A stretch of DNA of 64,000 nt from Patescibacteria group bacterium UBA918. GTDB lineage: Bacteria > Patescibacteriota > Minisyncoccia > Phycocordibacterales > UBA918. The notes under the pieces are model-generated. The model had not been told where the DNA came from. It saw only the letters and a program-made list of their open reading frames with translations, and ran no database searches. The stretch lies in contig DBEA01000010.1 of the NCBI GenBank assembly GCA_002293845.1, forward strand, positions 1-64,000, in the 5' to 3' direction. Positions 30,986-39,381 of this stretch are shown one piece after another (the first letter of the stretch is position 1; every line of letters starts with the position of its first letter). Position numbers and translations under genes: made by a program.

Positions 30986-31858
30986 ATGAAGATCGCGATA
31001 ATGACCTCACGTGTGATAGAGGAGATCAAGGGACTCACTGAAGAGTTGCGGACCCGCGGACACGAGGTAACGCTTTGGCCGCTTGATCAAATCAAACCAG
31101 AAATGTTCGTCGACGGATCGCTAGCTACTGAGCTGTCTCGGTTCGATCTTGTTTATTATCGTTCAGGATTTTCCGATGCCGGAGCCTTCGAACTGGGTCG
31201 GTTACTAGAAAAGACGCCGGGTCGTCTGATCAATAGAGCCGTCTTTAGACCGCTCACATCCAACAAGATCCATCAAGCCATCGCTTCCATCAAATGCGGC
31301 ATCGCCATTCCGCCGACTTTTATAGGTCGAAATGTTTCCTTTGATACTTTAAATAAAGAGTTCGGTCTACCTTTTATATTAAAGGCCGCGCACGGTATCC
31401 AGGGCGATAAAGTATTTTTGATCCACGATAAAGACACTTATAATAAGCGACTGGATGAGGTATCGAGTGAAGTGATGTTTCAGAAATTCATCCCTAACGG
31501 CGGCGACTACAGGGTTTTTGTATTGGGAGGCGAGGTTCATGACATCTTCAAGCGCGTGGCCGCCGAAGGTAATTTCAAAAACAACATGGCCCTTGGCGCA
31601 CGAGGAGTACGAGTGACCGATGTGACGATGCGTAAGAGGTTGGCGGCGATCGGTACTACCATAGCAAAAAGCATGGAAATCGAGATTGGAGGCATTGATG
31701 TCATAGAATCGTCTGAGGATGGACAGTTGTATTTTCTAGAAGTGAATGTCAATCCAGGATGGAGAGGACTCGATTCTACTTTAGGCGGAAACACCGCTGC
31801 TACCGTGGCGGATTATTTTGAACGTCTGCTCAAATCATCCAGCACCACATTGCTATAA
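30986..31858 (+). CDS. RimK-like ATP-grasp ligase
   Basis: 290 aa. The N-terminal RimK pre-ATP-grasp domain (TEELRTRGHEVTLWPLD) is followed by the ATP-grasp core: LPFILKAAHGIQGDKVFL, MFQKFIPNGGDYRVFVLGG, and IGGIDVIESSEDGQLYFLEVNVNPGW (magnesium Glu/Asn). RimK relatives add glutamate or other amino acids to peptides or proteins. It overlaps tail-to-tail with another RimK-like gene by 46 nt. Confidence 0.85.
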   Translation: MKIAIMTSRVIEEIKGLTEELRTRGHEVTLWPLDQIKPEMFVDGSLATELSRFDLVYYRSGFSDAGAFELGRLLEKTPGRLINRAVFRPLTSNKIHQAIASIKCGIAIPPTFIGRNVSFDTLNKEFGLPFILKAAHGIQGDKVFLIHDKDTYNKRLDEVSSEVMFQKFIPNGGDYRVFVLGGEVHDIFKRVAAEGNFKNNMALGARGVRVTDVTMRKRLAAIGTTIAKSMEIEIGGIDVIESSEDGQLYFLEVNVNPGWRGLDSTLGGNTAATVADYFERLLKSSSTTLL

Positions 31859-32706
31859 ACTCTCTCCACGTCGAAACCTGCCGCCGGACTAAAAATGTCC
31901 ATTTGTGGCGCTTTATTGACCTCAAAGACAAGAGGTCCTCTTTCTGTTCTTACTAGATCAACGCCAGCTACCCGCAGTTCGGCCTTCTCGGCAGCCCCGA
32001 TGCATATCGATTCCTCTTCGGCGGATATGGGTATCTTTTCCGGTTTGCCTCCTTGCGATACGTTGTTGTAAAACCCGTCGGAGCTAGATCGTTTGATAGC
32101 CGCGATGATCTTACCATCAAACACGAACACTCGAATATCATGGTCGTTCGGTATATATTCTTGTATGAGCGTAAGCTCCGAGTCTTGTTTTATGTGTGTC
32201 TCTAAGCTAGCTTTGTCTTCCACTTTCCACACGTTTTTTCCCTTTGAACCGGTTTTTTTGACTACGACCGGAAATTGCAATCGCTGTTCAATGTAGGTTT
32301 TATTTTTTTCGTATGAATGAGGTGTCACGATAAGAGTGTTAGGTACCTTGATGCCATTTAGAGGTAAAGATACCATCATTGTGATCTTGTCTGCCGTCTT
32401 ATCAGAGACCAGGTTCGCTCCATCGATGAAGATCGGCACCTTCTCTTGTAGTATCCGACCGATCAGATAGGTTCGATAAGTATCTTTGTTGGTTCTCTTT
32501 ATTAGGTAGGCCGTGTCATTGGTCGGCAAGGGCGCGTTATCATGTATCACGCATACAACAGAGTCCGATTCGTACCCGATCGAAATGATACAATCTCTAG
32601 TCAAAACGTTTTCTGTAGATATTTCTTGTTCAGCCGCTAAAGTGCGAAATAGTTCAAAGAAATGAATCGGATCATCGCCATTCATCACAATTATATGCTT
32701 GATCAT
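31813..32706 (-). CDS. Second RimK-like ATP-grasp ligase
   Basis: 297 aa. FPVVVKKTGSKGKNVWKVE, LIQEYIPNDHDIRVFVFDGKII and VAGVDLVRTERGPLVFEVNKAPQ form the ATP-grasp core. The N-terminus differs strongly from its neighbour at 30986, so this is not a recent duplicate. Base composition is AT-richer than the 29.7-kb ligase. TATAAT lies 8 nt before ATG. The 3' ends of the two RimK-like genes overlap by 46 nt. Confidence 0.85.
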   Translation of the reverse strand: MIKHIIVMNGDDPIHFFELFRTLAAEQEISTENVLTRDCIISIGYESDSVVCVIHDNAPLPTNDTAYLIKRTNKDTYRTYLIGRILQEKVPIFIDGANLVSDKTADKITMMVSLPLNGIKVPNTLIVTPHSYEKNKTYIEQRLQFPVVVKKTGSKGKNVWKVEDKASLETHIKQDSELTLIQEYIPNDHDIRVFVFDGKIIAAIKRSSSDGFYNNVSQGGKPEKIPISAEEESICIGAAEKAELRVAGVDLVRTERGPLVFEVNKAPQMDIFSPAAGFDVERVYSNVVLDDLSRRSK

Positions 32707-32714
32707 ACTTGCGG

Positions 32715-32720
32715 ATTATA
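32715..32720 (-). promoter_or_regulatory. -10 box (TATAAT) of the second RimK-like gene
   Basis: Minus-strand TATAAT, 8 nt before the ATG at 32706. Confidence 0.55.
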
Positions 32721-32750
32721 CCCTCGATTCATTAACAGGCATAATATTGT

Positions 32751-32756
32751 TATAAT
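32751..32756 (+). promoter_or_regulatory. -10 box, leaderless (TATAAT)
   Basis: TATAAT, 6 nt, ATG at 32763. Confidence 0.7.
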
Positions 32757-32762
32757 ACTCAA

Positions 32763-33323
32763 ATGATCCGTACTCGTGATTTCGCCGTGTTTTCGGTCGC
32801 GCTGGTGTTTCTACTTTCCGTATTGACGGCCACGGTGGCTTATGATCTTTGGGGAACGTCCGGACAGGTAGCCGCCGTTGTCAAATTCGCCGATAATGCG
32901 CCGGTCGAAGGGGCGGTGGCCGACAATAAAGACATCGATCGAGAGGGTAACATCGAAAGGTTGAGATCCAAGATCGCGGCCGGGGAGGGTGACAGCCGAG
33001 CCGGGGCGCCGGTATTTACTTCGGTCGACGATATTCCCGCGAATGATACGGTCACGTCGACCGACGACTCTCCGGCCGAATCGGTGATGATCGGCAATAC
33101 CATGGATGGCGGAGCGCTTTTCAGTGATGGGTTATGGCGCTTCATCGGATTCGGGTCTTATGAACAGATCGGTATGGCCCTAAACGGCACGCCGATCTTC
33201 GGCGCGCGCGCTGACAGCATGTCCCTCGACGCTTGCGGAGGTGTCGACGATGGTTCGGGCTATAAACTTTACTTGCAGACGAACAGGGAAGTGGATGCGG
33301 CATGCTTCACGCAAGTTCGGTGA
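32763..33323 (+). CDS. Anchored extracytoplasmic protein of unknown function
   Basis: 186 aa. One N-terminal membrane segment (FAVFSVALVFLLSVLTATVAY) is followed by a low-complexity acidic linker (about residues 45-110, rich in Asp, Ser, Thr) and a small C-terminal domain with two cysteines (SLDACGG and DAACFTQV). The WRFIGFGSYEQIGMALNGTPIFGARAD region has no family I recognise. Confidence 0.7.
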   Translation: MIRTRDFAVFSVALVFLLSVLTATVAYDLWGTSGQVAAVVKFADNAPVEGAVADNKDIDREGNIERLRSKIAAGEGDSRAGAPVFTSVDDIPANDTVTSTDDSPAESVMIGNTMDGGALFSDGLWRFIGFGSYEQIGMALNGTPIFGARADSMSLDACGGVDDGSGYKLYLQTNREVDAACFTQVR

Positions 33324-33326
33324 TGT

Positions 33327-33355
33327 TTGCAAAAGTGTATAATTTGTGATATAAT
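33327..33355 (+). promoter_or_regulatory. Promoter with consensus -10
   Basis: TTGCAA, 17-nt spacer, TATAAT. It starts a leader of about 30 nt that carries a Shine-Dalgarno. Confidence 0.75.
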
Positions 33356-33393
33356 TATAGAAGCAGTTTTGTTTAAAAACCAGGGAGGCGGGA

Positions 33394-33891
33394 TTGAAAA
33401 ATCGAATCAAATTCCGGCCTCTAGGGCCGGTGGCGAAGGCCGCCGATTCTGCCATGTATCCGTTCATGCGGATATCGATGGAGTTGAATGGCACGGCCGA
33501 CGAATCACCACAGATGACTCATTGGTGGAATAATCAAAAACTATCCACCAGCGATGTCGGCCATCTCGACCAGGATCTGGTCGCAAAGGTCAATGGTGAC
33601 CCTACGGCTTGGAGGTTGCCCGGTGGACTCAGGCATTTCCCCTGGATCGGCTGGCAACGGTATGTGGTGCTGCGGCCGAGAACCTGGGTATACACGTGGT
33701 ACGTAGGCTGGGTCACGCACGACGTTATCGGTATATCGCGGATCCCCATCGTGGGTCCGGTGAAAACCCTGCGCGGCCCGGAGGAGACGATTTTCTTTGC
33801 CGTCGATGCCGCCGGGCAGCAGTTGGCCATCGAAGTGGTCGGTCGAGGGAAGCTCGGAGACGGTAAGTTTCCGACAGTGCCGCTTCATTAA
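33394..33891 (+). CDS. Conserved-looking hypothetical protein, TTG start with Shine-Dalgarno
   Basis: 165 aa, no family recognised. It is tryptophan-rich (HWWNNQK, WIGWQRYVVL, WVYTWYVGWVTHD) without a clear membrane segment, possibly a beta-rich single domain. Translation is well supported: a GGGAGG Shine-Dalgarno ends 5 nt before TTG, under a good promoter. This signal set differs from the leaderless style around it. Ends at a strong terminator. Confidence 0.65.
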   Translation: MKNRIKFRPLGPVAKAADSAMYPFMRISMELNGTADESPQMTHWWNNQKLSTSDVGHLDQDLVAKVNGDPTAWRLPGGLRHFPWIGWQRYVVLRPRTWVYTWYVGWVTHDVIGISRIPIVGPVKTLRGPEETIFFAVDAAGQQLAIEVVGRGKLGDGKFPTVPLH

Positions 33892-33899
33892 GTTTGGGG

Positions 33900-33925
33900 G
33901 GGCGCGAGCGATCGCGCCCTTTTTG
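33900..33925 (+). terminator. Terminator
   Basis: GGGCGCGA / TCGCGCCC, loop GCGA, tail TTTTTG. Confidence 0.88.
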
Positions 33926-33932
33926 CGTCTGT

Positions 33933-33938
33933 TATAAT
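33933..33938 (+). promoter_or_regulatory. -10 box (TATAAT) of the GH1 gene
   Basis: TATAAT, 8 nt before the ATG at 33947. Confidence 0.6.
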
Positions 33939-33946
33939 TCAGATCA

Positions 33947-35176
33947 ATGTCAGACAAAAAATTTCCGAACGGATTTTATTGGGGTGCCGCCACGGCCAGT
34001 TACCAAGTCGAAGGTGGCATAGAGAATACCGATTGGGCCAAGGCGGCCAGAGAAGGTCGGGTGCCGGCCTGTGGACGCGCTTGCGATCATTATCATCGCT
34101 ACGAGGCTGATTTCGATATTGCCAAGGAACTAGGCCACAATGCACATCGGCTTTCGGTCGAGTGGGCGCGCATCGAGCCGGAAGAAGGTAGGTTCGATGA
34201 GGTGGCGATAGAACACTATCGAGAGGTACTCAATGCCCTACACACACGTGGTATCACGCCGTTCATCACCATCTGGCACTTCACTTTGCCACTATGGTTT
34301 TCGGAAACCGGCGGTTTCGAGCGTAAAGATTCACCGGAGATATTCGCCCGCTACTCTGCTTATGTGGTAGAGAAATTAGGTGATTTGTGTGTCAGCTACT
34401 CAACTATCAACGAAGCCCTACCGTTTACTTCCAATGGTTGGCGACGTGGTACCTGGCCTCCTTTCAAGAAGTGGCCGGGAATAGATAGAGTAGGCGTACC
34501 TACTTACAGTAACTTTCACAAGATGGAAGAAAAAGTGGGTATTGTAAATATATTCAAGTACTTCCGGGTACTTCGCAATTTAGCCAAAGCCCACAATAGG
34601 GCCTATGACGCTATCAAGAGGGTTCGTCCAGAGGTGGAAGTTGGTATCGTTCACCACGTGATACTCTTTCATTCCAACGGAAGCTGGTTGAATGATCTGA
34701 AGGCTAAGTTTATGAATTGGCACTGGACACACCAGCACTTAGGAAGAGTTTACAAGAGATGTGACAATCTGGGACTTAATTATTATCTACATAAGAAGTT
34801 CGGTGACACCCGTACATATCGAAAGACCGATATGGACTGGGACGTCTACCCAGAAGGAATTTACGAAGCATTGAAAATGCTGTGGCGTTACAAAAAACCG
34901 ATATACATCACCGAGGCGGGAGTTGCCGACGACGATGATGATATTCGCGCCGATTATATAAAAACACAAGTGGAAGCTACTCGTCGCGCACTCCAAGAAG
35001 GTGTCGACGTCCGTGGACACATGTATTGGTCCCTTCTCGATAATTATGAATGGGCGCTCGGATTCGACAAGCGTTTCGGCTTGGTCGAGATCGATTATGA
35101 CACCTTGGAGCGAAAGATCCGCCCTTCCGCTTATGTGTACAAGAAAATTATCGAGCAGAACGGCATAGTAGAATGA
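33947..35176 (+). CDS. Glycoside hydrolase family 1 (beta-glycosidase)
   Basis: 409 aa, cytoplasmic TIM barrel. The N-terminal signature FPNGFYWGAATASYQVEGG and HRLSVEWARIEPEEG are clear. The acid/base glutamate lies in STINEAL (usual form T.NEP) and the nucleophile glutamate in YITEAG (usual I/VTENG). Both glutamates are kept but the flanking Pro and Asn are changed. The C-terminal WSLLDNYEWALGFDKRFGLV is standard. Substrate unknown. It leads a sugar-related block with an EamA transporter and a second glycosidase. Confidence 0.92.
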   Translation: MSDKKFPNGFYWGAATASYQVEGGIENTDWAKAAREGRVPACGRACDHYHRYEADFDIAKELGHNAHRLSVEWARIEPEEGRFDEVAIEHYREVLNALHTRGITPFITIWHFTLPLWFSETGGFERKDSPEIFARYSAYVVEKLGDLCVSYSTINEALPFTSNGWRRGTWPPFKKWPGIDRVGVPTYSNFHKMEEKVGIVNIFKYFRVLRNLAKAHNRAYDAIKRVRPEVEVGIVHHVILFHSNGSWLNDLKAKFMNWHWTHQHLGRVYKRCDNLGLNYYLHKKFGDTRTYRKTDMDWDVYPEGIYEALKMLWRYKKPIYITEAGVADDDDDIRADYIKTQVEATRRALQEGVDVRGHMYWSLLDNYEWALGFDKRFGLVEIDYDTLERKIRPSAYVYKKIIEQNGIVE

Positions 35177-35280
35177 GTTGACAGTTGTCAGTGATGAGTG
35201 GCACTTATAGTGTGTCCGCCGAAACAGCGAAGCTGTTTCGGCCAACTAAAACCTATAACCTGAAACCTATAAACTAAATT
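35165..35280 (+). repeat. AT-rich leader element before the EamA gene
   Basis: AGTTGTCAGT-type words upstream and AACTAAAACCTATAA-type words directly before ATG, around a perfect GCCGAAACAG/CTGTTTCGGC hairpin. Same style as the leaders at 44802, 51377 and 54360. Confidence 0.55.
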
Positions 35281-36213
35281 ATGACTTGGATATTCCTGGT
35301 GGTCGGAGCACAGGTAGTGAACGCGGTGGTAGCGATCGCCGACAAATACTTAGTGACCGACAAGAAGCAGTTGTCGAGTCCTTTCGTCTACGCCTACTAC
35401 ACTTCCCTTGTCACCGCCTTTTGGCTCCTGGTGTATTTCTTGGGATTCATTCCATTTTTTCAAGACTACGGCTTGCCTAGCCTCTACAATATCCAAATAC
35501 CCACTTTGGAAGTGGTCGCGCTGGCCTTCTTCTCGGCCTATACTTTCTTCATGGCACTGGTGTCTCTCTACGGCACCCTGAAGCGCGCCGATACCTCCGA
35601 CGTGATGCCGGTCGTCGGCGCCGTGTCGGCCATTAGTACGTTCGGTCTCTCGTTTCTGTTCCTAGGGACGCATCATTCTCCCGACTTCGTCTGGGGCATC
35701 GCACTGCTAGCTATCGGTACTTTTCTGGTGTCGCATCTACGTTTCTCGAGCAATATCGCGCTCGCCGCGGTCCATAGCGGTCTTTTCTTCGCCCTCCACT
35801 ACATCGCTATGAAGGGTATGTTCATCGCCACCAACTTTGACGACGCTTTCTTCTGGTCGCGGATCGCACTCGTGCTGTTCGCGTTGTCGTGGCTCTTAGT
35901 ACCGAACTACCTCACTCTCATCAAACAGGAGAACAAGCGGACCAGTCGCCGCACCGGTTTCTTGGTCTTCGGCAACAAGATCATGGCCGGCGTCGCGTCG
36001 TTCTTGATCCTCAAAGCCACCGATTGGGGCGACGTGGCCGTGGTACAAGCCTTAGACGGACTCAAGTTCGTGTTCATTCTCATCATCGGTCTCATATTCG
36101 CCCGTTTCTTGCCGGACGCAGTGAGAGAAAAGGATCGTAGTTTCAAAACGGTCATGCGCAAATTCATTTACGTCACCGTCATCCTGGTAGGTTTCATCCT
36201 ACTGTTCCGTTAG
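35281..36213 (+). CDS. EamA/DMT-superfamily transporter
   Basis: 310 aa with about ten membrane helices in two EamA-like halves. Recognisable features are KRADTSDVMPVVGAVSAIS at the end of the first half and FLVFGNKIMAGVASFLILKA in the second. These transporters move metabolites such as sugars, amino acids or nucleotide precursors. The substrate may be a glycan precursor given the two glycosidases beside it, but that is context only. Confidence 0.82.
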   Translation: MTWIFLVVGAQVVNAVVAIADKYLVTDKKQLSSPFVYAYYTSLVTAFWLLVYFLGFIPFFQDYGLPSLYNIQIPTLEVVALAFFSAYTFFMALVSLYGTLKRADTSDVMPVVGAVSAISTFGLSFLFLGTHHSPDFVWGIALLAIGTFLVSHLRFSSNIALAAVHSGLFFALHYIAMKGMFIATNFDDAFFWSRIALVLFALSWLLVPNYLTLIKQENKRTSRRTGFLVFGNKIMAGVASFLILKATDWGDVAVVQALDGLKFVFILIIGLIFARFLPDAVREKDRSFKTVMRKFIYVTVILVGFILLFR

Positions 36214-36254
36214 AGAGGCGATCGGTCGCTGATCGGCATCGTTCATAAAATCAC

Positions 36255-37310
36255 ATGTCAGGAAAAAGACCAGTTAAAAAACGTTCAAACCGCTCGTTCT
36301 TTTCGACCGGGTCTTTGTGGATGAAGATCGTGCTGATTTCGATTTTAATCATCGCTTCTCTAACTGCGACCGTCTCTTGGTTGGCCGCAAAACCGGTGCC
36401 GGAAAGAATCGTGTACGGTATGTCTTTCAATACCCCTTACGCTCATGAACTCGGCCTACCATGGAAAGACGTTTATGACGCTGTTATCGACGATCTTGGC
36501 GTCCGTCATTTGCGTTTGGCCGCTCATTGGCCGATGGTAGAACCTGCTGACGGCGTGTATAACTTCGAAGAAATGGATTATCAGGTGCGCCGGGCCGAAG
36601 AGGTAGGAGCGGATGTCATCTTCGCGCTCGGCCGCCGTTTACCCCGCTGGCCAGAGTGTCACGTGCCCGAATGGGGAGCGTCCTTGCCGTGGGAACGACA
36701 GAAAGACGAGATCAGGGATTATTTGAGAGTGGTAGTCGACAGGTACAAAGATAGTCCGGCCATAATCTATTGGCAGGTGGAGAACGAACCTTACCTGGAA
36801 GTCTTCGCCAAAGAGCACTGCAACGAGCTGGATGAAGAGTTCTTGATCGAGGAGATCGAGTTGGTGCGCTCGCTTGATCCCACTCGGCCGATCATGGTGA
36901 CCGACAGCGGCAACTTGGGCTTATGGGCCGATGCTTATAAGCACGGCGACGCCTTCGGCACCAGCGTCTATGTGTATTTCTGGAATCCGGAGTTGGGGCA
37001 ATTCAAAACAGTTCTGCCGCCATGGTTTTATCGCGTGAAAGAGAATTTGATCTCATTGTTTTATGGTGACAAACCCACTTATTTGATCGAGTTGTCGGCC
37101 GAGCCGTGGCTGTTGGAGCCGGTCGTGAACGTCGATATCGAGACCCAGTACTCTCGGATGAATCTCGAAAAGGTGGATGAGATCATTGCTTATGCGCGGG
37201 AAACCCGCTACGATAAGCAATACTTATGGGGTGCCGAATGGTGGTACTGGCTCAAAGAAAAGGGGCATCCGGAGATATGGGAAAGAGGCAGGGAGTTGTT
37301 TAAAAAATAA
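36255..37310 (+). CDS. Membrane-anchored clan GH-A glycosidase-like protein
   Basis: 351 aa. An N-terminal anchor (IVLISILIIASLTATVSWLA, about residues 23-43) is followed by a TIM-barrel hydrolase. Features: HLRLAAHWPMVEPADGVYNF, the acid/base-type motif IIYWQVENEPYLE, and a later YLIELSAEPW that could carry the nucleophile. It resembles GH5/GH39/GH42-like enzymes but I cannot fix the family. It would act outside the membrane, unlike the cytoplasmic GH1 enzyme upstream. Confidence 0.78.
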   Translation: MSGKRPVKKRSNRSFFSTGSLWMKIVLISILIIASLTATVSWLAAKPVPERIVYGMSFNTPYAHELGLPWKDVYDAVIDDLGVRHLRLAAHWPMVEPADGVYNFEEMDYQVRRAEEVGADVIFALGRRLPRWPECHVPEWGASLPWERQKDEIRDYLRVVVDRYKDSPAIIYWQVENEPYLEVFAKEHCNELDEEFLIEEIELVRSLDPTRPIMVTDSGNLGLWADAYKHGDAFGTSVYVYFWNPELGQFKTVLPPWFYRVKENLISLFYGDKPTYLIELSAEPWLLEPVVNVDIETQYSRMNLEKVDEIIAYARETRYDKQYLWGAEWWYWLKEKGHPEIWERGRELFKK

Positions 37311-37320
37311 TAGTTAGATC

Positions 37321-38457
37321 ATGAATACCTATTTGAATTCTATCATGCGTCGGTTGGCCGGCGCCGCAGGCGCCGGCCTTCTCGTGGCCTTTTTACCATT
37401 TTCGGTCTCCGCAGAGACCGTAGTGCGTACCGGTAATTCGGTTTCGGTAGAGGTGGATCAAATGGTCGAAAACGATTTTTATGCCGCGGGCGGTAGTGTG
37501 AGTAATTCCGGACAGATCAAAGCCGACATGAGCGCCGTCGCCGGCTCGCTCACCGTGAACGGTCAGATCGGCGCGGACCTGTTGGCGGTGGGAGGTACGG
37601 TGCAGGTACATGCTCCGGTCAAGGACGATGTCAGAGTGGTGGCTGGCGAAACGGTCATTGCGAGCGATATCGGCGGCGACGTGTTCGTCATCGGCGGAAC
37701 TTTGAAAGTATTGTCTTCCGCCAAGATCGCGGGTGACGTCTACTTTTACGGCGGTGACGTCGAGATCGCCGGTATCGTCAAAGGCCGGGTCATGGGCCGG
37801 GCAGAGTCGTTCACTATAAGTAGCGCTGTGGGAGGAGTCGACGTCGGCGCGGTCAAAGTGGAGCTCCTGGAAGGAGCGGCGATCGCGGGTGACGTTTCTT
37901 ACTCCTCGCCCCGCGACCTCTATCGCGCTCCAGGAGTGTCGATCGGCGGGGAGATAGTGAAAGGTGCAATGCCGGTTTCAGATACGGAAGCTAACGGCAG
38001 TTTCCCAGTGGTCTTTTTTGCCATCTGGCTGTTCACCACTTTTTGCTTCTTCTTACTCTTCCGCACGGCCATCGAAAGCGTCTTAGCGGCGGTCAAGAAA
38101 GAGACGCTCAAAATGGGCCTGGTAGGGGCCGTCGCGGCCGTCGCCGGGCCGGTTATCGGTATCGTGTTGATGGCCACCGTTCTAGGTATTTGGTTGGGTG
38201 TCTTGAAGATTCTTTTATCTCTAATTTTGTTCATAGTCACCATGACCTTACTCCCGATCATGGCAGGCGGCTATGCTCTTTCATGGTGGAAGCCCAATCG
38301 TCGTTTGGATGCCGTCACTGTGGTCACCGGCATGGCGATCGTTATGGTAGCGACGGTGATTCCTGTCGTGGGCGGTTTGTTGATCTTCGTTGGTTATGCG
38401 GTCACGCTTGGCGCTATATTGTATCTGGCATATCAGAAGGGTAGAGGGTTGATTTGA
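37321..38457 (+). CDS. Bactofilin-like membrane protein
   Basis: 378 aa. The signal peptide spans residues about 8-31. About 180 residues of repetitive beta-helix-like sequence follow (GQIKADMSAVAGSLTVNGQIGADLLAVGGTV in overlapping units), as in bactofilin/polymer-forming proteins. The C-terminal half has four or five membrane helices. The extracellular beta-helix with a membrane module is a frequent CPR arrangement, possibly a surface scaffold. It follows the glycosidase by 10 nt. Its TGA stop overlaps the -35 box of the next ncRNA promoter. Confidence 0.8.
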   Translation: MNTYLNSIMRRLAGAAGAGLLVAFLPFSVSAETVVRTGNSVSVEVDQMVENDFYAAGGSVSNSGQIKADMSAVAGSLTVNGQIGADLLAVGGTVQVHAPVKDDVRVVAGETVIASDIGGDVFVIGGTLKVLSSAKIAGDVYFYGGDVEIAGIVKGRVMGRAESFTISSAVGGVDVGAVKVELLEGAAIAGDVSYSSPRDLYRAPGVSIGGEIVKGAMPVSDTEANGSFPVVFFAIWLFTTFCFFLLFRTAIESVLAAVKKETLKMGLVGAVAAVAGPVIGIVLMATVLGIWLGVLKILLSLILFIVTMTLLPIMAGGYALSWWKPNRRLDAVTVVTGMAIVMVATVIPVVGGLLIFVGYAVTLGAILYLAYQKGRGLI

Positions 38458-38482
38458 CAAACCCATCGATTTCATTTAATCT
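38454..38482 (+). promoter_or_regulatory. Strong promoter of an ncRNA
   Basis: Consensus TTGACA, 17-nt spacer, TAATCT. The -35 overlaps the stop codon of the preceding gene. Predicted +1 is about 38489. Confidence 0.85.
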
Positions 38483-38488
38483 GCGAAC

Positions 38489-38663
38489 AGCCTGCGCTCC
38501 TCGAAAAGTCGGGTGGCTCGCGTCATCGGGGAAGTCGACTGGAGGGGCTGTTGCGAACTCCCCGGTTCCTGAAGTCCCTTTCGACTTATGACGTATCACC
38601 AAAGGTCACCCAGACAATCAAGGTCCAGGTCAGGCCGATGCGCGAGCATCGGCCTTTTTCTTT
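38489..38663 (+). ncRNA. Rod-shaped structured RNA of unknown class (6S-like shape)
   Basis: About 175 nt with promoter and terminator of its own. It folds as a long irregular rod: GGGTG/CACCC, CGTCAT/ATGACG, AGTCG/CGACT and GGGG/CCCC nested in order with internal bulges. A long hairpin with central bulges is the shape of 6S RNA, but I see no sequence proof. It lacks SRP, tmRNA and RNase P signatures. The next gene has its own leaderless -10 box after the terminator, so this is a separate transcript. Confidence 0.7.
38633..38663 (+). terminator. Terminator of the ncRNA
   Basis: GGCCGATGC / GCATCGGCC, loop GCGA, tail TTTTTCTTT. Confidence 0.9.
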
Positions 38664-38665
38664 GC

Positions 38666-38671
38666 TACAAT
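38666..38671 (+). promoter_or_regulatory. -10 box, leaderless (TACAAT)
   Basis: TACAAT, 6 nt, ATG at 38678, directly after the ncRNA terminator. Confidence 0.6.
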
Positions 38672-38677
38672 ACTCTT

Positions 38678-39364
38678 ATGCAGAAACCGGTGGCTTTTTT
38701 CGATATCGACGGCACGGTGTTTCGTTCCAGCTTGCTCATCGAGTTGGTCGATGAACTTATAAATCGGGGAATTTTTCCGGCGAGCGCGCGCGAGATCTAT
38801 GCCGATCGCAGGCAGGCCTGGCAGGACCGAGAAGGTAGTTACGAGAATTATATCGACGGAGTCATCGAGGCTTTCCGAACGCACATCAAAGGAGTTTTTT
38901 ACGGCGATCTGGCCGATGCCGGCCGCGAGGTGGTCGCCGTTCAAAGCAAACGTGTCTATCGTTATACCCGCGATCTTATCAAAGAACTAAAAGCCGACGG
39001 GTATCATCTGGTAGCCATCTCACAGTCGCCGAAATCGATGTTGGACGATTTTTGCCGGCAGTACGGATTCGATAAAGTTTACGGTCGTATCTATGACATC
39101 GGCCCGCAAGATCGTTTTCTAGGCACCGTTACCGATGAGCATTTGATAGCCAACAAGGCCAATATAGTAGCGCGCGTGTTCGAGGACTCCAGCCTCACTC
39201 GTCTCGGTTCCGTGGGCGTCGGTGATACCGAAGGTGATATACCGCTTTTGGAAGCCGTAGAAAGGCCGATATGTTTCAATCCGAACAAGAGACTTTTCGA
39301 TCACGCTAAGCGCATGGACTGGCCAGTGGTGGTGGAAAGAAAGGATGTCATCTACGAGCTCTAA
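38678..39364 (+). CDS. HAD-IB family phosphatase
   Basis: 228 aa. HAD motif I is AFFDIDGTVFRSS (residues about 6-18), motif II VAISQSPKSM and motif IV VGVGDTEGDIPLLEAV. It resembles SerB-like / HAD-IB hydrolases that act on phosphoserine or lysophospholipid-type substrates. The open frame extends 90 nt upstream through the ncRNA terminator, but ATG 38678 begins the conserved region and has the leaderless -10 box. Confidence 0.9.
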   Translation: MQKPVAFFDIDGTVFRSSLLIELVDELINRGIFPASAREIYADRRQAWQDREGSYENYIDGVIEAFRTHIKGVFYGDLADAGREVVAVQSKRVYRYTRDLIKELKADGYHLVAISQSPKSMLDDFCRQYGFDKVYGRIYDIGPQDRFLGTVTDEHLIANKANIVARVFEDSSLTRLGSVGVGDTEGDIPLLEAVERPICFNPNKRLFDHAKRMDWPVVVERKDVIYEL

Positions 39365-39368
39365 ATGT

Positions 39369-39374
39369 TACGAT
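39369..39374 (+). promoter_or_regulatory. -10 box (TACGAT)
   Basis: TACGAT, 7 nt, ATG at 39382. Confidence 0.4.
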
Positions 39375-39381
39375 AAGCAGT

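Noticed and set aside
38489..38663. SRP (4.5S) RNA, because CAGGTCAGG occurs near its 3' end
   Set aside because: The GGAA apical loop and the AGCAGCC side of the symmetric loop are missing; the match is part of the terminator region.
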